From Fragilariopsis cylindrus CCMP1102 (lineage: Eukaryota > Bacillariophyta > Bacillariophyceae > Bacillariales > Bacillariaceae), in contig FMBT01000420.1 of assembly GCA_900095095.1 (NCBI GenBank), positions 62,001-126,000 of the forward strand: 64,000 nucleotides of DNA, written 5' to 3'. Numbering within the stretch: the stretch's first letter is position 1; every line of letters begins with the position of its first letter. The notes below the pieces were generated by a model, which worked only from the letters and a program-made list of their open reading frames with translations, was not told the origin of the DNA and searched no databases. The translations under genes and the position numbers were made by a program. This document shows, piece by piece, positions 10,539 to 20,669 of the stretch.

Positions 10539-11078
10539 CTAGGATGAGGAGTAGGGACGATCTAGACATACAAGTCTTGATTCCAATGCGATACATCGAA
10601 CCAAGCGTCGACGTTTCCTGACAACAATATTATCTCGGTTCCTCTTATTCACCTCATCTATGACTGAAAAGAACCTTTTCAGGTTGTTGTTCACGTTGTT
10701 GCTAGTAGAAGATGAGGACGACGAAGAATACGGCGAAATTCTGACTTCTTTGATACTGATATCGCCATTGAAGTATGACTTTTGTGATAGGTCTGATGAT
10801 ACTATGTCGTCAAAGATACGATATGATATTTCTTCACATCTAGTTTCTATTCCAGAAACAATAAAACTGTGGTATGGATCGCAATCCCCATCTCCTTCTG
10901 ACAGGAGTCTCACGCGTCGTTGTGGTTTGCGTTCCATTTCCTTCAACAACTTGTTGTTAACGCTATTGAGCTTTTCAAGCGCAGCCGTTGCTGGAGTAAG
11001 AATGGGATCGATTACCATTGTTAAATTAATGTTACAACTATTGCTATTCACGCCAGCACTATTGGTGTTATTGTCCAT
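10539..11078 (-). CDS. Unknown acidic protein, paralogue B
   Basis: 179 aa with its own ATG at 11078 (MDNNTNSAGVNSNS). It matches paralogue A in PATAALEKLN, PQRRVRLLSEGDGD-DPYHSFIVSGI, NNNLKRFFSVIDE and LVRCIALESRL-CLD, but lacks A's longer Asp/Asn tract and N-terminal extension. Same strand, about 1.1 kb apart, and with duplicated 3' flanks: a tandem segmental duplication. No function can be assigned. Confidence 0.6.
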   Translation of the reverse strand: MDNNTNSAGVNSNSCNINLTMVIDPILTPATAALEKLNSVNNKLLKEMERKPQRRVRLLSEGDGDCDPYHSFIVSGIETRCEEISYRIFDDIVSSDLSQKSYFNGDISIKEVRISPYSSSSSSSTSNNVNNNLKRFFSVIDEVNKRNRDNIVVRKRRRLVRCIALESRLVCLDRPYSSS

Positions 11079-12944
11079 GTCGTCGTCAGTATTTTATCTC
11101 CTCCTCTTTCTGTAACCGTATGTTGTTGTTAGCCAAAAAATGATCGAAGCTGATTTTGTGATCAAAAAGAGCGAATGTAGAGATTGTGAGTGGAAATAAA
11201 GAATTGTTCTCTGTAAGGAACATGAACAGTTTGTACGTTAGGTCCAACGAGAATAGAGTACAGTACACACTTAGTATGATATAGTTACGCATTCGGAATC
11301 GCGTCCCACTTCCAAAAAATTTAGTTAACGAAAGTTTTCTTTTAAAAAAAGAGACCCACACGAAAACACCGAATGAAAATCATCGGCTAAAAATCATGCA
11401 AGTGAAATAATAATGGGAAGCGGAGCGGAGCAACCGAGGGGCTAGAACGAGGAACTAAGCACATCCTCACTTTTTTGTAGAACTTTATGTGATATGATCA
11501 CATCATGTAGTAATCATGTAATTGGTGACCTGCCTAATAATGCATGTAATAAGTCATCATGTGTTGCTATGCTGCATGTAAAATCTCTTTCTTGCTTCTC
11601 TCTGAACCGATGGAGGCAGCTGAGCTGTCTCACACATGTAGTTATGCTTTCTGGTTTTTTTTAAATGGAGTTCTTTGACAAAATGTGTGTAACAGACTAA
11701 GCTAGTACTTTAAGATAAAATCATTCCCACAAGTGCGTGACTAAACAGCACATTAAAAACTGTTATTGTTGATGCACAATACAGCTTCTTACGCATATTT
11801 TGAGCCTTAATGAGATTATTTTGCATTAAACTACCATTTTCTTATTCTTTAAAACTCAAGTATTCTCCAAAAACACTCTTTCACACCGGAAGCGCTTTAA
11901 AAATGGAATCTCAGTCCATTGAACTTCACATTGATATATGTGGCTAAGCCTGAACCACACGGGTTCAAAACTTTGATTTTTGTAATAGTGTACATTAATT
12001 ACCAAGCGTGTGGTATCATCACTCACACTGAAGACAATATTTCATCATAATATAGTAAAGTATTCCACCAATCAAATAATCAGATAATAATATACAGTCT
12101 GTCCCCCACATAATTCCCATCAATCTATTCTCTTTCTAAAAAGAATGCATTGGACTATGCGTCACAAGCTGATATATCACAGAACAAGGGTAATATTGAA
12201 GGATTTGTTAGACCTCCACAAACTTTTCAGGACGACAAAATCACCTGACACAAACATTGACGATGAGAACAGATACATGGGATTCCCAACATCAAAATAT
12301 GACTCATGTTCTATCTATACATTACTAGTACAGCCTTGCTATTTTCTTAGATTGTATAAGCAACTATAATTATTTATATAATAATCCACATATAAAATTA
12401 CACAGTATAGCATAAACAATTTTGTTCTGACAGCAATGCTTGTTATATAGTAAGCAAACGTCTTTTACAGTTGTAATCTGTCTTTCTATTTGTATTTGTA
12501 TTTTTATGTGTGTTTGGGTGTATGTCTGTGTCTAGGTATGCTGTGTACAGTACATTATGTGTATTTGTCAGTGTGTCTGTGTCATCTAGAGAGAGAGAGA
12601 GAGAGAGTGTGTATGTGTAGTATGTACAGTATTTCACCAAGGTGCACGCAATGAACTTAGACACACTTTCCGGAGGCCTACAAATTTTACCTCGCCTTTT
12701 TAACTATTGCGGTGGGAGGCGGGATACGATTTTTCTATTTTTTTCTATCCATATTTCTTTTACGATTTGATGGAGCGATGCATGATTTTTCATGCATGCA
12801 ATGATGACAACAAAACATCAACACAACAACAAAACACAAAACTGAACACTGTCCACACAAACTTCGAAAACTCGCGAGTTAAAGTTTTCTCCAACTAACT
12901 TACAAGTACTTAATCTAACCGAAAAGGAATAGATTATAGGCGTG
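11079..12944. other. Long intergenic region, no gene seen
   Basis: About 1.9 kb of AT-rich sequence. Reading frames at 11086-11361 and 12145-12369 have no motifs. A GA/GT microsatellite lies at about 12588-12620. The last 100-200 nt should contain the promoter of the ribosome recycling factor gene. Confidence 0.45.
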
Positions 12945-14015
12945 ATGAATGGAAGATGCTTAAATCTGCTACTTCGGCATGGTGGTGGTCGAAAGACTAT
13001 CCGTTGCATTCCGAAAGCATCATCATCATCATCATCATCGTCATCATCACCATTATGGTGTACAAGTACGGGCGAATTACAGATACGGGCTTTTCATGGA
13101 TCATTTACCTCTGACGATCATCGTATATGCACTTTCCCAACATTACAAGAGCGAGAACGTGGTCAAAAGCGATGGAAGCATGCTGGGAAAATTGGACATA
13201 AAATTGAAACGCTGAAGGACATAGCCCATAGACCGGAAAGAGATGCAGCTCAAGAACGTCGTCAGAAGAAGAAAGATCGAAAGGCAGCGAAAAAGGGTGG
13301 TAGTGGTAGTGGTAGTGGTGGTGGAAGCAAACAGCAAGTCGCTATAAGCGAGAGTGACGATAACAGCGACGACGGTGACGATATTTATTTTGACGATGAC
13401 GATGACGATGACGATTTTAACGAAGGAGGAGACGAAAACAAAGAACCTAGTCTACCCGATAAGATAATCGTTCGGAATAAAATGGATTCCGTTGTTGATC
13501 GTTTCAAAGATTCACTTAAATCTATTCAAGGGGCCGAACCAACCGCCGACATGTTCGACGATGTTACTGTAAATGCCTATGGAGCTTCAACTCCTTTAAA
13601 TGCCGTCGCTCAAGTTGTTATAACATCTCCGACGTTGGCGCAGATCACCTGCTTCGATCCGAGCTTGGCTAAGGATGTTGTTAAGGCAATCCAGCTAACA
13701 CTCGAACTGAACCCTCAACTCGAAGAAGGAGGAGGGGGTAATATCAAGGTTCCCTTGCCTAGGGTTTCGATGGAAGTACGAGAAAAACTTTCGAAAAGCG
13801 CTAAGAAAAGAGCTGAATCTTGTAAGCAACGACTTCGTGGAGTACGTCGAAAGGCTATGGACATTGTTAAGAAAGGCAAAGATGGAAAGATTCCTGGTGT
13901 TTCTAAGGACGATGCATTTTCATCGGGTAAGGAAATAGAGACTGCATCCGAAGCCACCGTGGCATCGATTGATTCGATCGTAACCGAAAAAATTGATTCC
14001 ATCATGTCTGTGTAA
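12945..14015 (+). CDS. MRRF: Organellar ribosome recycling factor
   Basis: About 356 aa from the ATG at 12945 (the codon at 12942 is GTG). The N terminus is Arg-rich and Ser-rich without acids, as expected for a mitochondrial presequence. A basic linker and an Asp-rich tract follow. The RRF fold occupies about residues 180-310: MDSVVDRFKDSL (helix 1), TVNAYGASTPLNAVAQVVI (the conserved YG-TPL loop), LAQITCFDPSLAKDVVKAI, then the helix-3 region VSMEVREKLSKSAKKRAE and RLRGVRRKAMDIVKK. RRF works with EF-G to split post-termination ribosomes. The protein is longer than bacterial RRF (about 185 aa) because of the presequence, acidic linker and C-terminal tail. The Arg of the usual GRTG-type loop is replaced here. 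Mitochondrial rather than plastid targeting is inferred from the lack of a signal peptide. Confidence 0.85.
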   Translation: MNGRCLNLLLRHGGGRKTIRCIPKASSSSSSSSSSPLWCTSTGELQIRAFHGSFTSDDHRICTFPTLQERERGQKRWKHAGKIGHKIETLKDIAHRPERDAAQERRQKKKDRKAAKKGGSGSGSGGGSKQQVAISESDDNSDDGDDIYFDDDDDDDDFNEGGDENKEPSLPDKIIVRNKMDSVVDRFKDSLKSIQGAEPTADMFDDVTVNAYGASTPLNAVAQVVITSPTLAQITCFDPSLAKDVVKAIQLTLELNPQLEEGGGGNIKVPLPRVSMEVREKLSKSAKKRAESCKQRLRGVRRKAMDIVKKGKDGKIPGVSKDDAFSSGKEIETASEATVASIDSIVTEKIDSIMSV

Positions 14016-14794
14016 AAATAGAATAAAAATTTCGCCGGTACTATGTACATACAACATGTACATAGAATTTACATTATAATATGTAACTACCAATCGAATG
14101 TAATGAATAATCTACCATACAAAAGGATCTTATTCTTCATCGCTGCGTTCAGACTAGCAGTAAAATCAATCCGAAAACGCAATGAAGCAATGCTAAAACA
14201 CACACAGCCGCGGAAAAAAAATTAAAATAAAAAAGAATGATTACTACTGCTACCACTAATATAGTAGTTTCAATACGTAATTCCCTCGCGTTGCGTTGCG
14301 TCCGGCCAGTGTATTTATTAGGCAGCCACTACCTGACCTTTTCGCGTCGTTTTTCTCACCTTATTTTCGAACTGAAACTTCGCAATGGAACTGAAGTTCC
14401 AGTTCCAGTTCTCTTTTGATAGTAGATAATAATAGCTTCAGACTATTCAAGATCATAGTGATATAAAATATGAGGCTGTAATAAGCTGTCATAGCAAGTT
14501 GCAAAACTAATACTACTGATTTCCGTGAATTTTTCTACCAAGCAAAAATAACCTTAAGTACTTAATTAACGTTATTCAAGGCTGAAATCAAAAAATGGAA
14601 TGTTTTAATTTTGACGTGACGTGTAAATTTATAATAATGATGGTGTATGAATATTAAATAGGTCCTACAACCATAAGCGAGTACACATAGAACATGCAAA
14701 CAATAAATATTTTTTTCAATTGCAACGTTGCCTTACTGTAAGCATATAATATCAAAGCATCTTCCGTATTCTTTTGATATTGAAATAAGCAACG
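14016..14794. promoter_or_regulatory. Intergenic region upstream of the FTO gene
   Basis: About 780 nt between tandem plus-strand genes. No supported ORF. It should hold the RRF polyadenylation region and the FTO promoter; no specific element was recognised. Confidence 0.3.
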
Positions 14795-16789
14795 ATGGGA
14801 AAATCAAGATCGAAACGTAAATCAAAAGACAAGTTGTCAGAAGAAAAGATATCACAACCGCAACAATTACCATCGACAACGATGACGGCATCGTTATCTC
14901 TTACGAACGGCGATAACAATAACAGTGTTCACCTCCCACAAGCCATGCCTCAGCATCTTCCTCGTCCTTTTGGCGATAATTTTCTCAAGGACGAGTCCCC
15001 TTACCGAAAGTCCTTCCGTGAAGCCCTTACCACGAGCTATGAGGGTTTCGTTTTCGACGATGCCGCTACGCTGATGTCTCAGCCGACCGCAATCAATAAC
15101 GTTAAAGAAGATGTCGTCCAAAATTCTCTCGAAAGTATGTCAAGAGGTGGAATATTTAGAACTGATGTTACTCAACCTTTTGGTCTTGGAACTAAATGCG
15201 CCAAAACTTACGTTACACGATGTCTAGTTGGATCACCAGGAACAACATACAAATATTTGGGTCTTCGGATGTTCGCACATCCCTGGACGACGTCGACGAC
15301 GACGGGTGAGGATAATAACAACAATAGTAATATGAAACGAAACGACAATGAGCGTCGTGTCTGTCATACTGTTGTAACAAACGATGCACAAACTATTCAA
15401 GAGCTCGCTCTAGCCTTGACCAATCGAACGAAAAAACATTTGAGAGATTTAGATGAATCACGACGGCAACGACAGCCGATGTTTGGTACAAGGGGACGAC
15501 CGGGCTTTGATATATGCTTAATCAATCGAATGGAATCGAGTTCGGATCTGAAACCGTATAATTTTAGTGGTGATAGTAGTACTAGTAGTAATGGCAAAAG
15601 CGGCAACAAAAATGGAGTCAAGACTACTGTCAGTTGGCACGCTGATTCGAGCTTAGAACATTTTTCATCAATTGCGGTTTATCAGACAATATTGGGATCC
15701 AGAAGGATGAAAGCAATAATAACAGTAATGACAAACGCAAACGTCAAAGAACGGATTGCCAGAAACAAAAAGCCGATGAAGAGGAGGAAGGGCAATGGTT
15801 GGTAGCTCTCCGCGTCGCTCATCACTCAGAGGGACCTCAAGCTTCACAACAACGACGACGGGGAACCAACACCGAAACGGCAACTGTTGAAGAAACGCCA
15901 CCCATCGCCGTTAATCTGCCATCCGGATCATGCTACTACCTGTTGGACGATTTCAATCATCATCATCAGCATACTGTTCTTACGACCGGCAATACCTCCA
16001 CGGTAAGGTACTCTTGTACCTTTCGATTGTTAAGAGATTCACACAACATACAGGATTGGATAGATCGTGGCAAATCTGCAATACGGCAATTTCACAAAAA
16101 GGGCTCTCGGATATGGAGATCTGAACAATTGCTCTAACAGAAATCGAATCGGAATGGATACGACAATTTTATATACAAGGCATGGGACATCATCAGTTGT
16201 TATGGGAATCGTACTGGAAGGATCCGATACAAGAACTGCTATCGATTTGGTCACGATTAGAGCATCGAACGGAACAAACGATAGAGTTGTTGCGAGCGGC
16301 GGCTGAGGGTAAATGTGGTGTGGGGATGAATACAGAAAAGGCTGCTGATAAACCAACGAAAGCGGAACGAAAGGCTCGAGATCGCCGAAAGAAGTCTCTC
16401 GCGTCAATTCGAGAACTCGTGTCTCGGATTAACGAAACTCCGAAGAAGATGGAGCAACTGCCTTCACGGAGCTGTATCAACCCATGGCAGAACTTTTGGA
16501 AGAGAGGGCTGAAATGAGAAGCAAGTGGGAGAAACGAGAAAAGGACCACGTCTTCCACGAGCTACCACTCGATTACAGGCCTATGAAAGTCCCATTTAAG
16601 TTTGAACGTACCATCGACGAAAATAATATCGGAAACGAATATGTTGCGACCTCCCCACTCCCAAATTCTCCCGACAAACTAAAAGAAATAGCCGCACAGC
16701 TTCTGCAACTCGGTAGAGCATACCGAAATGGTGACGCGAAACAATTGCCACCTCCATGGAAGAAGGAAAAACCCAAACAGACGCATTAG
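14795..16789 (+). pseudogene. FTO: FTO-like 2-oxoglutarate-dependent RNA demethylase, frame-broken
   Basis: FTO is a nuclear Fe(II)/2OG dioxygenase that removes methyl groups from m6A/m6Am in RNA. The first frame (14795-15690) has a basic Lys-rich start (MGKSRSKRKSK), GGIFRTDVTQPFGLGTKCAKT, YVTRCLVGSPGTTYKYLGLR and the metal motif VSWHADSSLE (H-x-D). The second frame (to 16137) has WLVALRVAHH, SCYYLLDDFNHHHQHTVL (distal His) and VRYSCTFRLL (2OG-binding Arg). The third frame (to about 16450) starts the C-terminal helical domain, IESEWIRQFYIQG. The fourth (to 16789) has FTELYQPMAELLEERAEMR and WEKREKDHVFHELP. All catalytic residues survive. Each join needs one base restored: 15691-15697, 16124-16137, 16433-16450 and then 16735-16789 into the ASCH frame. 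It may be intact with consensus errors, or a pseudogene. Confidence 0.8.
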
Positions 16790-17415
16790 CGGAAGGTGAC
16801 TCGACAGTCGATGATCATTCCAAACCATTGGATTGGTCTGGTTGGAATGCTTGCGCCCAATTATTTGGATTGGAACTACAGCATCCGTGGGCTGCAGCGA
16901 TAATCGATGGAGAGAAAGTGATTGAAACAAGATCGTACAGTCTTCCTCCTTCTCTGATTGGGGGGACAAAGGTTATGATAATTGAGTCTAGTAGTGGAAA
17001 GGCAGGAGTAAGTAGCTTGTGCAACCATGTGGATTTTTCTACTTCTAGCAGGAAGAAAGGAACTGGCAACAGCAAAGTCATCGGTTGGTGTACATTTACA
17101 TCTGTGAAAACATATACTACGAAACAAGAATTTCAAGCAGAGGAGAATCTGCATCTTGTCACTCCCGATAGCGGATATGGATGGAAAGATGATGGATCGA
17201 CGGAAAAGGTATACGGTTGGATTGTTGGAGAACGGTACCGTTTTGACGAATCTTCGACTACTGACGAAGAAAACATTCCTTACGATTCTGGTGTACGGCG
17301 TTTTAGATCTCTCTTTCAACTACACAAGAAGAAAAGTAAAGATGCATTCCTCATACCAGCAACAAGAAAAATATCAACAAAAGAAATCTTGAGAGAAAAA
17401 CAAACAGAATTCTAA
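16756..17415 (+). CDS. ASCH-domain protein or C-terminal ASCH domain of the FTO gene
   Basis: 219 aa if started at the ATG at 16756; the frame opens at 16735. It contains an ASCH/PUA-like module: LQHPWAAAIIDGEKVIETRS (the GxKxxExR signature), GGTKVMIIESSSGKAG, KVIGWCTFTSVKTY and VYGWIVGERYRF. ASCH proteins bind RNA or act on modified nucleosides (for example bacterial YqfB hydrolyses N4-acetylcytidine). The FTO frame ends at 16789, overlapping this frame by 34 nt, and the offset is again one base. The simplest reading is therefore a single FTO-ASCH fusion with a frame break; a separate overlapping gene is the alternative. The C terminus is Lys-rich. Confidence 0.6.
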   Translation: MEEGKTQTDALAEGDSTVDDHSKPLDWSGWNACAQLFGLELQHPWAAAIIDGEKVIETRSYSLPPSLIGGTKVMIIESSSGKAGVSSLCNHVDFSTSSRKKGTGNSKVIGWCTFTSVKTYTTKQEFQAEENLHLVTPDSGYGWKDDGSTEKVYGWIVGERYRFDESSTTDEENIPYDSGVRRFRSLFQLHKKKSKDAFLIPATRKISTKEILREKQTEF

Positions 17416-18447
17416 TGGAAAGAAAAAGAAACGAGGGAGGTACTAGAAAATAAAGGACAGCAAAATTTTTATTCTACTTTTAAATCACTGTGAAAAAATA
17501 ACAATTGACAACTGCAATAGAAGACTTTAATAGAAAATACTTGATCAGTGGATCCTATTTACTTTTGTGTTTAATTATTCTGTCGTTAGCTGTTGTTATG
17601 TTTATTCTACAAGTCGTACTATTTGTAGAACGCGTCTTATCACTACTGAGATCTAAACGGTATGTATCTCCCTCCACCTCTCACACCAAGTCAATATGTT
17701 CTGTTTATGTAGTGTAATAACTACCACCGGTAACTTACTTCGTCTTTGCTTTGATGCTTTTTTGTTGAGTTCATACAACATACAAATTTTTATGATGTAC
17801 ATTATTACTCATAAAAGTATGATGATGTCATGATGATGTCATCATTCTTCTTTGAAGCTGAGTTGCGTTAAGTATCAAAACTACGCGACCATTAGCCACG
17901 GGCAAAATTTCGAAGTGTGAACGGAGAAAGAATTTATTGTTCCACACGACGTACAGTATTTATTTTAAGGTAAATTCTGCTGCTTGCACTTTGCTCGCAC
18001 GATCTAATCAGAATTTAAGAAAATTAGAAATAGCACAAAGAATTATGAACTATTGAATAAAGAATTTCGGCAATTCAATGCATCACGGGGGCAATTGGCA
18101 AACAATTTGGCAGAGTTTATTGGCATGCCACAATTCTTTGCGCTGTGTGATAATTCTTTGTGCTGGGTGAAGAGGAGAATAAAATTTTATTGAACCAGTC
18201 ACCAAGAAGAACGTCCCAACGAATCAAATCTGAGCAATTTGCGATAGGCGACGTCGTCATAGTAGTGAATCAATCCCAGCTGTCAGCGACACAATTGAGG
18301 CATTTGGTTTTTGAATTTGTATGAGAAGACCCTGCATCATTGTACAAACAATACGGTACAAATAAATACAGTCGTGAATTATAGTAAAGATACAATTTAC
18401 TACCGTACCACATTAACATTAACGCAACACCCCAAGCAAGTTGAGGA
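17416..18447. other. Intergenic, no gene seen
   Basis: About 1 kb. A 60-70-codon hydrophobic frame at 17505-17717 lacks an ATG and is not credible alone. A doubled GATGATGTCAT word lies at about 17820-17843. The region includes the upstream region of the isochorismatase gene. Confidence 0.4.
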
Positions 18448-19806
18448 ATGAATAATAATACGATTAAGAATACGAATACGAATACGAATACGAATACGAA
18501 TACGAATATGAGTGCTCAGGAACGACATACGCTGAATAATGACGAGGAAAAAAAACGAAATTCCTCATCGTCGATACAAGAAGAGTCATCACTGACGAAA
18601 GCAACAACTCGACCATCGCGAGTGCCACCAAATTCTTCGCCATCGCCACAAACACAAACACAACGACGATACGAAGAATTGAAAATTATGGACGGTCCCT
18701 TATACAAGTGGCCGCAGTCAGAAGCGGCAGCGACAAATAATAATAATTATCCATCATCGTCACCATCAACGAATCATGGTTGTGACGATAACTCTTACAA
18801 TATGCATCAATCAACGCCGTCGACATGGACGACTCCATCTCCATTACCTGCTGAAACAACTGCATTGTTGATTGTAGATGTACAACCAGAATATTGGTCG
18901 AATTGTCTGGCTGTTAGAAAAGATTTTCCTGATTTTCCAGAACATTTACGTAAAACAATTAAAATATGTCGTCAACGTAGAGCAAAGATAATCTGGGTCC
19001 GTGCTGATTATCAACACAAACATAGTCCATGGCTGTCACAATTTGAAAGGATTCGTGGTGAACGTAATTTAGGTGAAGTTCCATGTGATCCAACATCACC
19101 TGAATTTAATTGGGAGGAATTTGCTACACCTGAGGGGGGAGAAGTGATCATTGCTAAGTCTAGTTGGTCCAGTACAAGTAATACAGCATTGGTTGATATA
19201 TTAAATGTTGCATGTATTGAAAATGTCTTAGTTTGTGGATTAATCACATCAGTTTGTGTACAACATTCTGCATTTGGCCTCTTTGAGGCTGGCTTTCGAA
19301 CATTGTTGGTAGAAGATTCGTGTGCAGACAGATCTCGATTTCGACACGAGGCTGCATTGGCATTATATGGTGATTATATGTATGAACTTGTTACAAGTAA
19401 TGATCTTGAATCGAAGAGTACAGGGTTGATCCCTGCAGAACCAGTTTGGATCGTATTAGATGCAGAAACTAATATGGTACGAGCTAATTCATTTCCAAGA
19501 CAAGTTACTACAACAACAACTACCGCTATTACTAATAGTAATAAAACAAGTACGAGTACAATTAGTAGTATGGCGGCCTCCTCATCCAGTGCTAGTTTTA
19601 TTACCAACAATGTTAGTTTTGGCAACGATGATGAAGATGACGAAGAAGGAACAACAGATTCTGATGATACACTCATGATGTATAAAAACGATGAAGGAGA
19701 TACATCAGCAACTATGGATTCTATTCGTAGCCATCGTGAAGCATTACAAGCAGTGGACAATCTAGTTTCATTCTTGATGTACCCAACCAATATTGATATT
19801 AAATGA
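18448..19806 (+). CDS. Isochorismatase-fold cysteine hydrolase
   Basis: 452 aa, single exon. The catalytic core spans about residues 130-330. The Asp-Lys-Cys triad can be seen: TALLIVDVQPEYW (Asp), EVIIAKSSWSSTSNTALV (Lys) and VCGLITSVCVQHSAF (Cys), then the substrate-loop segment LLVEDSCADRSRFRHE. Members include isochorismatases, nicotinamidases and N-carbamoylsarcosine amidases; the exact substrate cannot be told. The N terminus (about 130 aa) is Asn/Thr/Ser-rich and starts with a Thr-Asn run encoded by an AATACG hexanucleotide repeat. The C terminus (from about residue 350) is a Thr/Ser-rich linker plus an acidic segment and a helix. No targeting signal is evident, so it is probably cytosolic. 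Confidence 0.8.
   Translation: MNNNTIKNTNTNTNTNTNTNMSAQERHTLNNDEEKKRNSSSSIQEESSLTKATTRPSRVPPNSSPSPQTQTQRRYEELKIMDGPLYKWPQSEAAATNNNNYPSSSPSTNHGCDDNSYNMHQSTPSTWTTPSPLPAETTALLIVDVQPEYWSNCLAVRKDFPDFPEHLRKTIKICRQRRAKIIWVRADYQHKHSPWLSQFERIRGERNLGEVPCDPTSPEFNWEEFATPEGGEVIIAKSSWSSTSNTALVDILNVACIENVLVCGLITSVCVQHSAFGLFEAGFRTLLVEDSCADRSRFRHEAALALYGDYMYELVTSNDLESKSTGLIPAEPVWIVLDAETNMVRANSFPRQVTTTTTTAITNSNKTSTSTISSMAASSSSASFITNNVSFGNDDEDDEEGTTDSDDTLMMYKNDEGDTSATMDSIRSHREALQAVDNLVSFLMYPTNIDIK
18469..18508. repeat. (AATACG)n hexanucleotide repeat in coding sequence
   Basis: Six or so tandem AATACG units encode alternating Asn-Thr at the N terminus of the isochorismatase-like protein. The length is a multiple of three, so slippage keeps the frame. 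Confidence 0.9.
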
Positions 19807-20669
19807 TGATAAACAAAAACAAATGGAAGTTTATTCAACTAAGGAAAGAGATATATAAAAAATGTATATATTATGTTGGGGTTTTCCTATCCTTCTACTC
19901 TTCGTTGGTAATTCTTCATTTGTTTATTCATAGAAATTTTATTGACAACTTCTTATCAGCATCAGCAACAGAAGTTATTTATCTAAGTATCAGAAATAAT
20001 AATAATAAACTAAAGTAAATTTATTGTACATAAAAGTTTGTTTCATGTACAGTATTATTATCAGTTGTGTAGAAGAGACATGAAGGAATGACAGTAAAAT
20101 AGGCACAGTCTGCTTAATGTCTTTGGATCCCTCAATATCTTTTGGTTGTCTGTATAGAGCACACATTGGACTAACTCTTGAATGTGAAAAAATAACTTTT
20201 AAAAATTGTATTGAAGACAGTTCATAACACTCTACACTGCGCTGCCCGATCCAGTAGATAAATCAGATTATATCATGGTATGTTGTTTGTTAGCTGTGTT
20301 CTAGCATTAATTGATCTGCTGTCAATCTCTCTTTCCAAAGACGTGAGGGTGAGGGTGAGGGTAAGTGTTTGATTTACCACTAGCTAGACAGGAAGCATAT
20401 TCATATGCTGTGAAAAAAATAGGTATAATAGATACTTTTCGGACGACTGACGTACGAGTAGACGCGGATTTGTTTGCTTTTCGACGACGACACATCATGC
20501 ATTTCCCACTTTTGAATAAAAATGAATCTTATAACTTACATAATCGATGATTGGCAGGTACCGTAATAGTAGTGTAAAGAGTAGTAAAGTGAGTTGACGA
20601 GACCACGAATATTGTTGATTGTGAAAGGAAAGTTATACTTGAAAAAGAAAAGGAAATAGAGACGAAAAA
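19807..20669. other. Intergenic, no gene seen
   Basis: About 860 nt between tandem plus-strand genes. Short frames at 19803-20018 and 20365-20550 have no motifs. A short GTGAGG repeat lies at about 20343-20362. Confidence 0.4.

Noticed and set aside
15691-15795. Intron in FTO between the HxD motif and the next block
   Set aside because: The other frame already encodes a plausible acidic linker across the gap, and no good GTRAGT donor is present; a one-base loss explains it better.
17505-17717. Small hydrophobic ORF that could be a membrane peptide
   Set aside because: No ATG start and AT-rich composition makes hydrophobic frames common.
20343-20362. Telomere-like GTGAGG repeat
   Set aside because: Only about three units and not the usual TTAGGG type; internal position.
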